A program made the position numbers and the translations under genes. This document shows positions 8,787 through 18,347 of a DNA stretch of 37,937 bases, piece after piece (within the stretch, counting starts at the first letter, position 1; each line of letters opens with the position of its first letter). The stretch comes from an uncultured Verrucomicrobiales bacterium (GTDB taxonomy: Bacteria; Verrucomicrobiota; Verrucomicrobiia; Limisphaerales; Palsa-1400): positions 1-37,937 of the forward strand of contig CAIUEN010000438.1 in the NCBI GenBank assembly GCA_903898185.1, read 5' to 3'. The notes beneath the pieces were generated by a model. It did no database searches. It saw only the letters and a program-made list of their open reading frames with translations, and was not told the DNA's origin.

Positions 8787-9329
8787 TTATTTTGCGGCAA
8801 ACGGCATTCCCATCAGTTTTAACAGGTCCAAAGCCTCATCATCAGTCGGTGCAGATGTGACAATCGTCACGTCCATCCCCTGAGTGCGCTTGATTTTTTC
8901 AAGTTCGATCTCAGGGAAAATGCTCTGTTCGGAAACACCCAGAGAATAATTGCCACGACCGTCAAACGACTTGGGCGAGACGCCGCGAAAATCGCGAATA
9001 CGCGGCAAAGCAGCACCGACAAGTCGGTCAAAAAATTCATACATGACCTCTCGACGAAGAGTGACACGGCAACCAATGGACTGCCCCAAGCGCAGTTTAA
9101 AGTTGGCGATGTTGTGGCGGGAAATGTTGATAACAGGCTTGCGACCGGTGATTTGTGCCAACTCCCGCGCCGCGTCCTCTAGCGCTCCCTTTTCCTGAGA
9201 TGCGCTAACACCCATATTCACAATGATCTTCTCAATACGAGGAACTTGGTGAACATTCTGGTATTTACGCTTTTCCTGCATTGCAGGACGCACTTCGCTT
9301 AAATATTTTTCTAAAAGTCTGGGTTTCAT
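8787..9329 (-). CDS. rplE: 50S ribosomal protein L5
   Basis: L5 binds 5S rRNA and contacts S13 across the subunit interface. The 180-residue length is standard. Conserved segments include RIEKIIVNMGVS, the stretch around GRKPVINISRHNIANFKLR, and GNYSLGVSEQSIFPEIE. It is separated from rplX by 51 bases, more than most pairs here. That gap contains only a weak five-pair hairpin. Confidence 0.96.
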   Translation of the reverse strand: MKPRLLEKYLSEVRPAMQEKRKYQNVHQVPRIEKIIVNMGVSASQEKGALEDAARELAQITGRKPVINISRHNIANFKLRLGQSIGCRVTLRREVMYEFFDRLVGAALPRIRDFRGVSPKSFDGRGNYSLGVSEQSIFPEIELEKIKRTQGMDVTIVTSAPTDDEALDLLKLMGMPFAAK

Positions 9330-9380
9330 TAGTCGCTTATTCCCGGATTTTGCCGGGGCGTTTTATTAAATTCCTGGTTA

Positions 9381-9653
9381 TTATGAGGCAGGCGCTTCGC
9401 TGGAATTCTTTGCCATCAGGGCGTCGTGCTTGGAGGCCAGCACCACATTGGATATATGGATGGTGCCTTCCCGTTCGACGATGGATCCAGCTTGGGTCTG
9501 TGTCTTCTTGGTGTGGCGTTTGATCATTTTAAGCCCCTCGACCAAAACACGATCCTTTTTCTTCACGACTTCCAGAATCTTGCCGCGCTTGCCCAGCTCA
9601 GATCCAGCAATTACCACGACCTCGTCGCCCTTTTTGACATGAGATTTGATCAT
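9381..9653 (-). CDS. rplX: 50S ribosomal protein L24
   Basis: L24 is an early assembly initiator of the large subunit. The KOW motif appears at about residues 5-32 (HVKKGDEVVVIAGSELGKRG) and is followed by VEGLKMIKRHTKKTQTQAGS. The 90-residue length includes a short Ser/Ala-rich C-terminal tail. It starts 3 bases after the rplN stop, implying coupled translation. Confidence 0.95.
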   Translation of the reverse strand: MIKSHVKKGDEVVVIAGSELGKRGKILEVVKKKDRVLVEGLKMIKRHTKKTQTQAGSIVEREGTIHISNVVLASKHDALMAKNSSEAPAS

Positions 9654-9656
9654 AAA

Positions 9657-10022
9657 CTAAATAACCTCCGGCGCAAGGGAAATAATCTTCATAAACTTCT
9701 TGTCGCGCAGTTCGCGGGCAACGGGTCCAAAAATGCGAGTGCCTCGCGGATTCTTTTCTTTATCAATTATAACGATGGCGTTATTGTCAAATCGCAGGTA
9801 GGAGCCGTCAGTTCGACGAATCGACTGCCTGGTTCTGACGATGACGGCGTCCACGACATCGCCCTTCTTTACGGTGCCGTCCGGAGCCGCTTCCTTGATG
9901 TGGGCCTTGATGACATCACCAATGTCGGCATACATTTGATTGCGGCCAATCACGCCGATGACCGCTGCCCGCTTGGCCCCGGTGTTGTCGGCCACGTCTA
10001 TAATGGATCGAAGTTGTAACAT
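9657..10022 (-). CDS. rplN: 50S ribosomal protein L14
   Basis: L14 forms an intersubunit bridge and contacts L19. The start [19 protein letters not shown] is almost invariant across bacteria. The length is 121 residues, near the standard 122. The C-terminal stretch [20 protein letters not shown] is also typical. It lies between rpsQ and rplX in the usual order. Confidence 0.97.
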   Translation of the reverse strand: MLQLRSIIDVADNTGAKRAAVIGVIGRNQMYADIGDVIKAHIKEAAPDGTVKKGDVVDAVIVRTRQSIRRTDGSYLRFDNNAIVIIDKEKNPRGTRIFGPVARELRDKKFMKIISLAPEVI

Positions 10023-10033
10023 AACCTTTAAAC

Positions 10034-10327
10034 TTAACTGGCAACAACAGCAGCTTCAGAATTGTGCTCAACCACTTGGAGCAGACGCCAGTGCTTGAGT
10101 TTGGATAAAGGACGGGTCTCTTGAATGAGCACTACGTCGCCAACTTTAGCCTCAGCCTTTTCGTCGTGAGCATAAAATTTGGAATACGCCGTAATGACTT
10201 TTTTAAAGCGGGGATGGGGAAAGCGTCGCTCCACGCTAACAACTATTGTCTTGGCCATTTTGCTGGAGATGACCTTGCCAAGGCGCTCTTTGCGGTGTCC
10301 GCGGGTAGTCTGGATAATTTCAGGCAT
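10034..10327 (-). CDS. rpsQ: 30S ribosomal protein S17
   Basis: S17 is a primary 16S rRNA binder with an OB fold. Characteristic stretches are [34 protein letters not shown] and [20 protein letters not shown]. The 97-residue length is slightly above average because of a short hydrophobic Ala/Val tail. It is 6 bases after rpmC and 11 before rplN. Confidence 0.96.
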   Translation of the reverse strand: MPEIIQTTRGHRKERLGKVISSKMAKTIVVSVERRFPHPRFKKVITAYSKFYAHDEKAEAKVGDVVLIQETRPLSKLKHWRLLQVVEHNSEAAVVAS

Positions 10328-10333
10328 AACAGA

Positions 10334-10531
10334 TTAAGCCGCTTTAATGCGGGATTGCGAAATGCGGGTTTCCACTCGCGCCACATCACGACGCAGAATG
10401 CGCAGGCGCGCCGGCTTTTCAAGCTGACTGCTGGCCTGCTGCAAACGCAGGTTAAATATTTCGTGCCGCAGATCGCGGCCCTTTGCCGTCAATTCCTGCA
10501 TGGTCAAATCTTTAAGTTCCAACATCTTCAT
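10334..10531 (-). CDS. rpmC: 50S ribosomal protein L29
   Basis: L29 sits by the exit tunnel and helps form the docking site for trigger factor and SRP. I start it at the ATG at 10529-10531 (MKMLELKDLTMQELTAKG), giving 65 residues, which is normal for L29. A second ATG two codons later is equally plausible. The open frame continues upstream into rplP, but those residues do not resemble L29. The C-terminal arginine-rich helix (LRILRRDVARVETR) is typical. Confidence 0.9.
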   Translation of the reverse strand: MKMLELKDLTMQELTAKGRDLRHEIFNLRLQQASSQLEKPARLRILRRDVARVETRISQSRIKAA

Positions 10532-10538
10532 AAATAGA

Positions 10539-10949
10539 TCAGCCGTGAAAGTGGCGAGATATAAAACGGGTTCTGATGGGCAGTTTGGTTGCAGCCAGAC
10601 GCATTGACTCACGCGCCACTGCTTCTGTCACGCCATCAACCTCGAAAAGAATGTTCGCCGGACGGACAACCGCAACCCAAGATTCGAGAGGACCCTTTCC
10701 CTTTCCCATTCGCGTTTCCAACGGCTTCTTGGTAAACGACTTTTGAGGAAAAATTCGAATCCAAACCTTGCCACGCCGCTTCATAAAGCGTGTGACCGCC
10801 ACACGTGCGGCTTCTATTTGCTTGGTGTCCAACCAAGCGCGTTCGAGCGTTTGGAGTCCGTATTCGCCGAAAGCCACCGTGGCCCCACTGTAGGCCAAAC
10901 CGGCCCGGCTTCCACGATGCATTTTGCGATACTTCACTCTTGCGGGCAT
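10539..10949 (-). CDS. rplP: 50S ribosomal protein L16
   Basis: L16 lies near the A-site tRNA and peptidyl transferase centre. The start [19 protein letters not shown] at 10947-10949 fits the family; an ATG three codons upstream is possible. The conserved [18 protein letters not shown] loop contains the Arg that is hydroxylated in E. coli. The length is 136 residues, as expected. It lies between rpsC and rpmC. Confidence 0.95.
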   Translation of the reverse strand: MPARVKYRKMHRGSRAGLAYSGATVAFGEYGLQTLERAWLDTKQIEAARVAVTRFMKRRGKVWIRIFPQKSFTKKPLETRMGKGKGPLESWVAVVRPANILFEVDGVTEAVARESMRLAATKLPIRTRFISRHFHG

Positions 10950-10983
10950 CATTGCCATAACTAAAAATCCTTCTAAAAAATTA

Positions 10984-11670
10984 TCAGGCGGCGATAGGAG
11001 CGGGTTGCGGCTCTCGCGTCTGGGGTTGCAGTTCCTTCTTCTCTAATTTTACGTCGCCCTTGCAAATCCAACATTTGATACCCAATTTTCCATACATGGT
11101 ATTGGCTTCGGCAAAGCCGTAGTCAATATTGGCCCGCAGAGTGTGCAACGGCACCCGGCCCTCGTGGTATTTTTCAACGCGCGCAATTTCAGCGCCGCCT
11201 AGACGACCACCAACGCGAACCTTTATCCCTTCCGCGCCAAAATCCATTGCCACCTGAACAGACTTCTTTAGAGCCCGGCGGAAAGACACACGACGCTCCA
11301 ATTGCACGGCAATATTTTCGGCTACCAATTGCGCATCCACTTCCGGCTGCTTTATTTCCTGGATGTCAACATAGACATCCTTTCCGGTCATTTTGCTAAG
11401 ATCTTCCTTGAGCTTGTCGATTTCAGCGCCTTTGCGACCAATGACAACGCCAGGCCGAGCCGTATAAATAGTGATTCGGCAGCGTGAGGCAGCACGCTCA
11501 ATTCCGATTTTGGAAACAGAAGCTCCTTCGAGCTTCGACTTAAGAATCTGACGGATCTTGCGGTCCTCGGCAAGTAGTTTGCCAAATTCTTTTTTCTCGG
11601 CGAACCACTTGGAGGCCCAGTCGTGATTAACACCGACGCGCAGACCGATTGGATTTGTTTTTTGACCCAT
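10984..11670 (-). CDS. rpsC: 30S ribosomal protein S3
   Basis: S3 lines the mRNA entry tunnel of the 30S subunit. It starts [20 protein letters not shown]. The KH domain is visible at about residues 65-110 with the GXXG loop in [14 protein letters not shown]. The C-terminal domain includes [20 protein letters not shown]. The length is 228 residues, with a short Gln/Pro-rich tail after the core. It follows rplV by 7 bases. Confidence 0.97.
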   Translation of the reverse strand: MGQKTNPIGLRVGVNHDWASKWFAEKKEFGKLLAEDRKIRQILKSKLEGASVSKIGIERAASRCRITIYTARPGVVIGRKGAEIDKLKEDLSKMTGKDVYVDIQEIKQPEVDAQLVAENIAVQLERRVSFRRALKKSVQVAMDFGAEGIKVRVGGRLGGAEIARVEKYHEGRVPLHTLRANIDYGFAEANTMYGKLGIKCWICKGDVKLEKKELQPQTREPQPAPIAA

Positions 11671-11677
11671 ATACTAG

Positions 11678-12028
11678 TTATTCGTCTGAAAGAACAATTT
11701 TGACGTGGCAACCGCGCTTCAGAATGGGGCCCGCAGAACCGCGTGCCTTGGGAGTGAAACGTTTGATTGTTGTGGCGGCGCCAGCAACCGCTTCACGAAC
11801 TCGCAAGGATTCAGCTTTAACCGGGGTGAATTTACCATTGCGGCCCTGGTCTTCGGCGTTTGCGATAGCCGATTGGAGAGTTTTGGTAACTATCCTGGCA
11901 CCTTTGCGCGGAACGATGGCCAAGACGGCTTGCGCCTGCAAAGCGGGCAACCCTTGAATCTGGCGCACAACCTCGCGCATTTTCTGCGGAGACATGCGCA
12001 CATTGCGTGTGATGGCTTGAACTTGCAT
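11678..12028 (-). CDS. rplV: 50S ribosomal protein L22
   Basis: L22 contributes a beta-hairpin that lines the peptide exit tunnel. The 116-residue protein has the usual N-terminal NVRMSPQKMREVVRQIQG and the C-terminal hairpin ending in GSAGPILKRGCHVKIVLS, where the extended loop reaches the tunnel constriction. It is 3 bases after rpsS. Confidence 0.96.
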   Translation of the reverse strand: MQVQAITRNVRMSPQKMREVVRQIQGLPALQAQAVLAIVPRKGARIVTKTLQSAIANAEDQGRNGKFTPVKAESLRVREAVAGAATTIKRFTPKARGSAGPILKRGCHVKIVLSDE

Positions 12029-12031
12029 ATT

Positions 12032-12313
12032 CTATTTGGCTTCTGCTTTGGCCGTATGGACACCGTGCTTCTTGAAAGTGCGAGTCAGAGAGAATTCGCC
12101 AAGTCGATGTCCCACCATATTTTCAGTGACAAAAACAGGATTGAAGATTTTGCCGTTATGCACGTTAAATGTCAACCCAACAAAGTCAGGTGTGATCATC
12201 GACCGCCGCGACCACGTCTTTATCGGCGTTTTCGACTTGGAATCTTTTGCTTTCTGGATTTTCTCCAGCAGGTGGCCGTCAACAAACGGACCTTTCTTAA
12301 TTGAGCGTCCCAT
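12032..12313 (-). CDS. rpsS: 30S ribosomal protein S19
   Basis: S19 pairs with S13 in the 30S head near the A and P sites. The start [19 protein letters not shown] is close to invariant, and the C-terminal [16 protein letters not shown] is typical. The length is 93 residues. It lies between rplB and rplV, the standard S10-operon order. Confidence 0.97.
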   Translation of the reverse strand: MGRSIKKGPFVDGHLLEKIQKAKDSKSKTPIKTWSRRSMITPDFVGLTFNVHNGKIFNPVFVTENMVGHRLGEFSLTRTFKKHGVHTAKAEAK

Positions 12314-12318
12314 AACGT

Positions 12319-13173
12319 TTACTTGTTCTTCATTGGCCGACCATCACGGCGGACTAAAATAAAACGGTTGGAGTATTTGCGCTTATTGCGCGTCCGATAG
12401 CCTTTGGCCAGCAAACCCCACGGAGAGGTCAACTGCTGCCAACCGCCACCGCTCTTGGCTTTTCCAGCGCCGCCACCATTGGGATGGTCCACGGGGTTGC
12501 GCACGACACCTCGACTGATCCCGCGAATACCGCGATGACGGGAACGACCGGCTTTACCTAATACAACATTCTCATGTTCGATATTGCCGACCTGACCGAC
12601 GGTCGCCAAACACGCCTCGTTAATTCTGCGGATTTCACCAGATGGCAACCGTATCGTAGCGTAACCCTCAGCGCGCGACATCAACGTCGCTGAGCCGCCA
12701 GCAGTGCGAACCAATTGCCCGCCACGACCGGGAGTAATCTCAAGATTGTGAATAGGAAGTCCAACTGGCACGTTTTTCAGAAACAGAGCATTACCGACTT
12801 CAGGCTCGGCGGTTGATCCGCTCAGCAACTTGGCACCGACCTTCAAGCCATTGGGTGCGATAATATAGCGTTTCTCGCCGTCTTTGTACTTCAGCAATGC
12901 CAGCCGCGCAGTGCGAATGGGATCGTATTCGATGGCCAAGACTTCGGCTTCAATACCGAGCTTGTTCCGTTTAAAATCAACAATGCGATAAAATTGTTTG
13001 TGTCCGCCGCCGATGCCTCGCGCAGTCACGCGCCCGTAGCAATTGCGACCGCCACTCTTTTTGCGAATCTCAGTCAGCTTGCGCTCTGGACGCGATTTAG
13101 TGATCTCGTCGAAGGACGCGATGGTCACATAGCGCGACGACGGAGTTAAAGGTCTGAAAGTTTTTACTGGCAT
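12319..13173 (-). CDS. rplB: 50S ribosomal protein L2
   Basis: L2 is required for subunit association and peptidyl transferase activity. The 284-residue protein shows the RNA-binding domain ([17 protein letters not shown]) and the C-terminal signature [17 protein letters not shown]. The functionally important first His of the DHPxGGG motif is kept; the second position is Asn rather than the His seen in E. coli. The C-terminal region is about ten residues longer than in E. coli. It follows rplW by 13 bases. Confidence 0.97.
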   Translation of the reverse strand: MPVKTFRPLTPSSRYVTIASFDEITKSRPERKLTEIRKKSGGRNCYGRVTARGIGGGHKQFYRIVDFKRNKLGIEAEVLAIEYDPIRTARLALLKYKDGEKRYIIAPNGLKVGAKLLSGSTAEPEVGNALFLKNVPVGLPIHNLEITPGRGGQLVRTAGGSATLMSRAEGYATIRLPSGEIRRINEACLATVGQVGNIEHENVVLGKAGRSRHRGIRGISRGVVRNPVDHPNGGGAGKAKSGGGWQQLTSPWGLLAKGYRTRNKRKYSNRFILVRRDGRPMKNK

Positions 13174-13186
13174 AGAATCACTCCGG

Positions 13187-13468
13187 TTAGGTCAAGACGA
13201 TCTTGTCGCCCTCTTTTAATGTCACGATGGCTTTTTTCCAATCCGATGTTTTACCTTCGGCGGGCTGACGCTGACGGCGAGGTTTTCCGCGAACATTCAT
13301 GGTGTTGACTTGAAGAACCTTAACCTTGAACAGTTCCTGTACGGCCTGCTTAATCTCGGGCTTGTTGGCGCGTCGATCAGCTACAACTGTGTATTTGTTA
13401 AGATTACTCGCCTGCCGGGTACCCTTCTCAGTGACCCTTACCGTTTTTATAATTTCAAAAGCGTTCAT
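13187..13468 (-). CDS. rplW: 50S ribosomal protein L23
   Basis: L23 is the main docking site for trigger factor and SRP at the tunnel exit. The 93-residue protein has the family pattern: an N-terminal IIKTVRVTEKGTRQ, the ANKPEIKQAVQELFKVKVLQ helix-strand region and a basic loop (RGKPRRQRQ). It starts 3 bases after the rplD stop. Confidence 0.94.
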   Translation of the reverse strand: MNAFEIIKTVRVTEKGTRQASNLNKYTVVADRRANKPEIKQAVQELFKVKVLQVNTMNVRGKPRRQRQPAEGKTSDWKKAIVTLKEGDKIVLT

Positions 13469-13471
13469 GGG

Positions 13472-14098
13472 CTATTCTTTGGTCAGACGTTGCTCGATGG
13501 CTTCAAAAGCGCCTTTGGTAATGAGTACCTTGTCGCTGCGCAGCAATTGATAGGTGTTGAGATTCTCCCCTGATGTCAGTTCAACATGCATGACATTACG
13601 TGATGCAAGGGTCAGGTTCTTGTCGGCTCCCTGCGAAACGATCAGCGCTGTTCCATCCACTTCCAAGGTGGAGAGCACGCCCAGAAATTCCTTGGTCTTG
13701 GGCGAGTTGAGCTTGATGTCATCAATGACCAATATGTCGCCCGCCTTGAGGCGCTCACTCAAAGCTTTGCGCAGTGCCAGATGTTTGGTTGAGCGGCTGA
13801 CTTTCTTGCTGAAGTCGCGCGGTCTTGGACCGAACACAACACCACCACCACGCCACAACGGAGATTGGAAGGATCCAGCGCGAGCGCGGCCAGTGCCTTT
13901 TTGACGCCACGGTTTCTTGTTGGTGCCGGCGACTTCGCCGACGGTTTTGGTGCAAGCAGTTCCCATGCGCTGCGCCGCTTGATACGCGACCACGACATCG
14001 TGAACGGCCTGGGTGCCACTTCCGTCTTCGATCAGCGGAATCTTGATTTCCAGTTCACCCTGGCTGTTACCCTGTATATCTTTAACCGGGAGCTTCAT
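13472..14098 (-). CDS. rplD: 50S ribosomal protein L4
   Basis: L4 binds 23S rRNA, lines the exit tunnel with a long loop, and in E. coli also represses the S10 operon. The 208-residue protein shows the conserved tunnel loop (KPWRQKGTGRARAGSFQSPL, then WRGGGVVFGPRPRDF). It ends with a DKVLITKGAFEAIEQRL segment. It is 3 bases after rplC. Identity is firm. Confidence 0.96.
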   Translation of the reverse strand: MKLPVKDIQGNSQGELEIKIPLIEDGSGTQAVHDVVVAYQAAQRMGTACTKTVGEVAGTNKKPWRQKGTGRARAGSFQSPLWRGGGVVFGPRPRDFSKKVSRSTKHLALRKALSERLKAGDILVIDDIKLNSPKTKEFLGVLSTLEVDGTALIVSQGADKNLTLASRNVMHVELTSGENLNTYQLLRSDKVLITKGAFEAIEQRLTKE

Positions 14099-14101
14099 AA
14101 A

Positions 14102-14827
14102 TTACTTTTTCTTGGCCGCAGGTTTGGTTCCGGGAGCGGCAGGTTTCGGTGCGGCGGGTGTCGCAAAGGCCAGCCTGCGCTTGGCGCGTTCAGAACCCTT
14201 GAGCAGCTTTTTCGATTCGCGAATCACTACGTAATCATTTTCCGCGCCAGGAATGGAACCCCGGATCAGAAGTAGATTCTCAGCCTCTATGACTTGAACA
14301 ATTCGGAGATTCTGAGTGGTGCGCTGAATGTGGCCCATGTGGCCGGGCATCTTCATGCCACGCATGACGGTGCCTGGAAAAAGACGCTGTCCGATCGCTC
14401 CGGAACGACGCCGCCATCCTTTTGCGCCGTGGGTAGCATCACCGCCACGAAAATTATGCCGCTTCATTACGCCTTCGAAGCCTCGTCCTTTTGTAATACC
14501 GATGGCATCGACAAAGTCTCCCTGCGCAAAAACATTGGCACCAATTACATCACCAGGTTTAACCGCAAGAGTGAAATCGCGAAACTCGCGAATGCGCTTG
14601 GTGGGTGCCGCTCCAAATTTCTTGAAATGGCCAAGCAACGGTTTGGTAATACGTTGTTCTTTTTGATCGTCGAACCCGAGTTGAACGGCATTATAGCCAT
14701 CGCTTTCAACTGTCTTCGTTTGAATGACGCGGTTGGGGCCAACGTGAACAATGGTAACCGGTATCAAGACGCCGGCGGCGTCATAGACACTGGTATGGCC
14801 GAGTTTTTTTCCTAAGAGTCCGAGCAT
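14102..14827 (-). CDS. rplC: 50S ribosomal protein L3 with C-terminal tail
   Basis: L3 is one of the first proteins to bind 23S rRNA and reaches the peptidyl transferase centre through a long loop. It starts MLGLLGKKLGHTSVYDAAG. The loop region is recognisable (HGAKGWRRRSGAIGQRLFPG, then MKMPGHMG). The length of 241 residues exceeds the E. coli protein (209), mostly because of a C-terminal tail of about 30 Ala/Pro/Lys-rich residues. It follows rpsJ by 5 bases. Confidence 0.96.
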   Translation of the reverse strand: MLGLLGKKLGHTSVYDAAGVLIPVTIVHVGPNRVIQTKTVESDGYNAVQLGFDDQKEQRITKPLLGHFKKFGAAPTKRIREFRDFTLAVKPGDVIGANVFAQGDFVDAIGITKGRGFEGVMKRHNFRGGDATHGAKGWRRRSGAIGQRLFPGTVMRGMKMPGHMGHIQRTTQNLRIVQVIEAENLLLIRGSIPGAENDYVVIRESKKLLKGSERAKRRLAFATPAAPKPAAPGTKPAAKKK

Positions 14828-14832
14828 ATGCT

Positions 14833-15141
14833 TTAAATCTTGATCGTGATATCGACGCCCGCAGGAAGGTTCAATTTCTTGAGTTCATCCACAGTTTTCG
14901 CAGTCGGCTCGATAATATCGAGCAACCGCTTGTGCGTGCGCTGTTCGAACGTTTCCTGGGATTTCTTATCCGAGTGAGGAGAGCGCAGCACTGTGAAACG
15001 CTCGACACGGGTCGGAAGAGGAATCGGGCCGCCAACGCGAGCACCGGTGCGTTTGACAGTTTCTACAATGTCATGTGCCGATTGGTCTATGACCCTATGG
15101 TCAAAAGCCTTAAGTCTAATACGAATACGTTGTGCAGCCAT
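14833..15141 (-). CDS. rpsJ: 30S ribosomal protein S10
   Basis: S10 belongs to the 30S head and doubles as the NusE antitermination factor. The 102-residue protein starts [19 protein letters not shown] and contains the conserved [19 protein letters not shown]. It is 26 bases after fusA; the tuf gene that often separates these two is absent. Confidence 0.97.
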   Translation of the reverse strand: MAAQRIRIRLKAFDHRVIDQSAHDIVETVKRTGARVGGPIPLPTRVERFTVLRSPHSDKKSQETFEQRTHKRLLDIIEPTAKTVDELKKLNLPAGVDITIKI

Positions 15142-15167
15142 AAATCAAAGAACAAGGTTAAGAATTT

Positions 15168-17354
15168 CTAAGTTCGCGCCGCAGGTTTCTTGCCGGCGGC
15201 CTCCAAAATCACGTTAAGAACGCTTTGCGGAACCTGCTCGAATGTGAGTGGCTCCATTGAGTAAGATGCGCGACCTTTGGAAAGTGATCGAATCGCAGTG
15301 GCATACCCGAACATTTCGGCCAGCGGAACATGTGCATTCAAAATTGTTTGTCCTGCCTTGCCGTCGATCCCTATGATCGTACCGCGTCGGCGGTTGACGT
15401 CCCCCAGCAAATCGCCTTGGTATTCGTCTGGAGTCGTGACTTCGACTTTCATGAGCGGTTCCAACAGTATCGGGTGGGCCTTCTTGAAAGCATCCTTGAG
15501 CGCAAAAATACCAGCCATTTTGAACGCCAGTTCATTCGAGTCAACTTCGTGGAAACTGCCGTCCACAATGCTCACCTTCATATCGATGACTTGGTAGCCG
15601 GCGTAAACGCCACTACGGCAGGCATCTTCAATGCCGTCGATGATTGCCGGAATATACTCCTTGGGAATAGCTCCACCAACAATAGCATTGACGATTTCAA
15701 TGCCCTTGCCCTTGACGTTGGGCTCAACGGTAATGCATGCATGACCGTATTGTCCGCGTCCACCGGACTGACGAATATACTTCCCTTCGCCTTCGGCGCT
15801 CTTGGTGATGGTCTCACGATAAGCAATTTGAGGCGCACCAGTGGAAGCTTCCACCTTGAACTCGCGTTTGAGGCGGTCGATGATGATTTCCAAGTGCAGT
15901 TCACCCATGCCGGCAATGATAAGCTGACTAGTCTCCTCGTTTGTGAAACAGCGGAACGTCGGATCTTCTTCAGCCAATCTCTGCAAACCTTCACCCATCT
16001 TGTCGCGGTCTGCGCGTGTCTTGGGCTCGACGGCCATACTGATGACCGGCTCTGGGAAAGTTGGCGGTTCGAGTGTTATCTCAAAGTCCTCATCGACCAA
16101 AGTGTCACCAGTAACGATGTTACGCAAACCAACCAGCGCGGCGATGTCGCCCGCATAGACCTGCTCGACATCCTTACGCTCGCTGCCCTGAATGATCATC
16201 AAGCGGCTGACCCGCTCACGTCTGCGTGTGCGCGCATTATAAATGGTGTCACCCTTCTTAAGCTGACCGGAATAGACTCGGAAGAAAACCAGCTTGCCCG
16301 CATACGGATCGGTCCACAACTTGAACGCGAGTGAACAAAACAGCGCGTGGTCATCCGCAGGAACAATGACTTCGTTGGTCGTGCCAGGCTCGAGCCCTCT
16401 AGCCGGAGGAATGTCGATCGGGCTGGGAAGATAATCAACTACTGCATCGACCAGCGGTTGTACGCCTTTCTTCTTAAAAGCAGAGCCGGGTATGACTGGA
16501 ACAAATTCGATTTTACAAACCAAGCGGCGAATGGCTGCCTTAAGGATCAAAGGACTAATGGGTTTGTCTTCAATGACCATTTCTGCAATGGCATCGTCCT
16601 TATTGGAGACGGCATCAATCAACTCGCGCAATGCAGTTTCAGAACGCTCCTTATGCTCTGCGGGAATTTCTGTAATGTCGTAGCGCAAACCTTCAGTAGT
16701 CACATCGCCAGCACCCCAAATGATCGCCTTTTGATTGATGATATCAATGACGCCAGCAAACTGATCTTCTGCCCCGATGGGCAGGTAAACCGGGTAGGCA
16801 TACGCATTCAGCTTCTTGCGCATGTCGCTCAAGGCATTTTCAAAATTCGCCCCAGTGCGGTCCATCTTATTAACGAACGCGATGCGGGGAACTTTGTACT
16901 TGGTAGCCTGGCGCCAGACGGTTTCCGACTGGGGCTGCACCCCAGCAACGCCGCAGAAGACGGCAACCGCGCCATCAAGCACCCTCATGGAACGTTCCAC
17001 TTCAGCGGTGAAGTCAACGTGCCCTGGAGTGTCTATAATATTAATGCGGTGATTTACACCGGTGTAAAGCTTCTCAAGCCCTGCTTCGGCTTTCTGAGTC
17101 CAGAAACACGTCACAGCAGCGGACGTGATTGTAATGCCGCGCTCACGCTCCTGTTCCATCCAGTCAGTTACGGTGTTGCCGTCATCGACATCGCCAATCT
17201 TATGAATAAGACCGGTATAAAAAAGGATTCGTTCTGTCGTAGTCGTCTTGCCTGCATCAATGTGCGCGGCAATGCCGATGTTGCGTACGTGCTCCATCGT
17301 GTGAACACGCCCTGCGGCGTTCACCGACTTTTTTTCTGTAACTGCGTCAGACAT
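15168..17354 (-). CDS. fusA: Translation elongation factor G
   Basis: EF-G is the GTPase that drives translocation and, with RRF, ribosome recycling. GTPase motifs are visible: G1 in [16 protein letters not shown] (about residues 28-43), the effector stretch [11 protein letters not shown]3 in DTPGHVDF (about 108-115) and G4 in [14 protein letters not shown]. Domains II to V follow, ending with [16 protein letters not shown]. At 728 residues it is somewhat longer than E. coli EF-G (704), partly through an N-terminal extension of about 15 residues and a short insert before G3. It follows rpsG after a 62-base gap containing a hairpin. A second EF-G elsewhere cannot be excluded. Confidence 0.98.
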   Translation of the reverse strand: MSDAVTEKKSVNAAGRVHTMEHVRNIGIAAHIDAGKTTTTERILFYTGLIHKIGDVDDGNTVTDWMEQERERGITITSAAVTCFWTQKAEAGLEKLYTGVNHRINIIDTPGHVDFTAEVERSMRVLDGAVAVFCGVAGVQPQSETVWRQATKYKVPRIAFVNKMDRTGANFENALSDMRKKLNAYAYPVYLPIGAEDQFAGVIDIINQKAIIWGAGDVTTEGLRYDITEIPAEHKERSETALRELIDAVSNKDDAIAEMVIEDKPISPLILKAAIRRLVCKIEFVPVIPGSAFKKKGVQPLVDAVVDYLPSPIDIPPARGLEPGTTNEVIVPADDHALFCSLAFKLWTDPYAGKLVFFRVYSGQLKKGDTIYNARTRRRERVSRLMIIQGSERKDVEQVYAGDIAALVGLRNIVTGDTLVDEDFEITLEPPTFPEPVISMAVEPKTRADRDKMGEGLQRLAEEDPTFRCFTNEETSQLIIAGMGELHLEIIIDRLKREFKVEASTGAPQIAYRETITKSAEGEGKYIRQSGGRGQYGHACITVEPNVKGKGIEIVNAIVGGAIPKEYIPAIIDGIEDACRSGVYAGYQVIDMKVSIVDGSFHEVDSNELAFKMAGIFALKDAFKKAHPILLEPLMKVEVTTPDEYQGDLLGDVNRRRGTIIGIDGKAGQTILNAHVPLAEMFGYATAIRSLSKGRASYSMEPLTFEQVPQSVLNVILEAAGKKPAART

Positions 17355-17371
17355 TTAAAATGAATAGAAAT

Positions 17372-17398
17372 GCCCCGATGAGCTTCGGCCTTCGGGGC
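17372..17398 (-). promoter_or_regulatory. Hairpin in the rpsG-fusA gap
   Basis: A perfect 7-bp inverted repeat (GCCCCGA at 17372-17378, TCGGGGC at 17392-17398) encloses 13 bases. On the minus strand the stem is followed by a T-rich stretch leading to the fusA ATG at 17354. It could be a weak attenuator, a processing site or a control element for fusA. The T-run is interrupted, so full termination is unlikely. The role is inferred from position. Confidence 0.45.
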
Positions 17399-17416
17399 GA
17401 TGAAACTGTCCTTTTA

Positions 17417-17890
17417 CTACCAGCGGAAATGAGCGAAAGCCTTGTTGGATTGCGCCATTTTATGAACTTCGTCACGCTTGCGAATGGCATTCCCCTGCCC
17501 TTGAAACGCATCCATGATTTCTGCCGCCAGCGCTTCTTTCATCGCAATTCCCTTTCGAGCATCCGCAAAATCGACCAACCAGCGCATGGCCAGCGAGAGC
17601 TGCCGGTCCGTTGGCACTTCCATGGGCACCTGATAGGTTGCGCCACCAACGCGACGAGGTTTGACCTCCAAGCGAGGCTTCGCGTTATCGACAGCCCGCT
17701 GCAAAATTTCCATCGGATTGCTCGCAGGATTCTTTTCCGCGATCTGATCAAATGCGCCGTAAACGATTCTTTGCGCGATGGATTTCTTTCCAGAAATCAT
17801 GACCGTGTTCACCAACCGGGAGACCAGCGTGCTGTGGAACTTGCTGTCTTCCAAGAGCGGCCTTTTAACTGCTTGACGTCGTCGAGACAT
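17417..17890 (-). CDS. rpsG: 30S ribosomal protein S7
   Basis: S7 nucleates assembly of the 30S head and lies by the E-site tRNA; in E. coli it also represses its own operon. The 157-residue protein starts MSRRRQAVKRPLLEDSKFH and contains VKPRRVGGATYQVPMEV and the C-terminal KMAQSNKAFAHFRW. The length and the position between rpsL and fusA are standard. Confidence 0.97.
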   Translation of the reverse strand: MSRRRQAVKRPLLEDSKFHSTLVSRLVNTVMISGKKSIAQRIVYGAFDQIAEKNPASNPMEILQRAVDNAKPRLEVKPRRVGGATYQVPMEVPTDRQLSLAMRWLVDFADARKGIAMKEALAAEIMDAFQGQGNAIRKRDEVHKMAQSNKAFAHFRW

Positions 17891-17899
17891 AACAAAATT

Positions 17900-18298
17900 T
17901 TATTTCTTGGCTTCAGCCGGTTTGGCGGCTTTGGGCCGTTTCACACCGTATTTTGAACGGCTTACCCGCCGCTTTTCCACACCGGCGGCGTCGAGAGTCC
18001 CGCGCACGATATGATAGCGAACACCGGGCAAATCTTTAACACGCCCACCTCGCACCAGCACGATCGAATGCTCCTGCAAATTGTGGCCCTCATCCGGAAT
18101 GTAAGCTATAACCTCAAAGCCGTTGGTCAGGCGCACTTTGGCCACTTTGCGCATGGCCGAGTTTGGTTTCTTCGGCGTGCGAGTCATGACCTGAATGCAG
18201 ACGCCCCGGCGATAAGGCGAACTCTGCAAAGCCGGTGCCTTGGACTTGCTTCGCAACTTATTTCGTCCGTGTCGGACGAGCTGATTAATTGTCGGCAT
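17900..18298 (-). CDS. rpsL: 30S ribosomal protein S12
   Basis: S12 sits at the decoding centre and controls accuracy. The 132-residue protein contains [27 protein letters not shown]-like [11 protein letters not shown] and the [12 protein letters not shown] loop. Lys43 and Lys88, the sites of many streptomycin-resistance changes, are wild type. Asp89 in the KDLPG motif is the residue that RimO methylthiolates, and a rimO gene lies at 21040-22800. The C-terminal tail is Ala/Lys-rich. It is the first gene of the cluster and follows a candidate promoter. Confidence 0.97.
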   Translation of the reverse strand: MPTINQLVRHGRNKLRSKSKAPALQSSPYRRGVCIQVMTRTPKKPNSAMRKVAKVRLTNGFEVIAYIPDEGHNLQEHSIVLVRGGRVKDLPGVRYHIVRGTLDAAGVEKRRVSRSKYGVKRPKAAKPAEAKK

Positions 18299-18347
18299 TT
18301 GACGTAACGTTTATTCCACCGAATCCTATTAAGGAAACGGAGCGCGG

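Noticed and set aside
9342-9357. Five-pair hairpin (CCCGG/CCGGG) in the rplE-rplX gap as a regulatory site
   Set aside because: Too short and not followed by a T-run. Such stems are common by chance at this GC content.
15330-16334. 334-codon plus-strand open frame opposite fusA, and similar long frames at 16347-17363
   Set aside because: They lie entirely antisense to the well-identified fusA gene and show no recognisable domain. Codon bias of the real gene explains the open frame.
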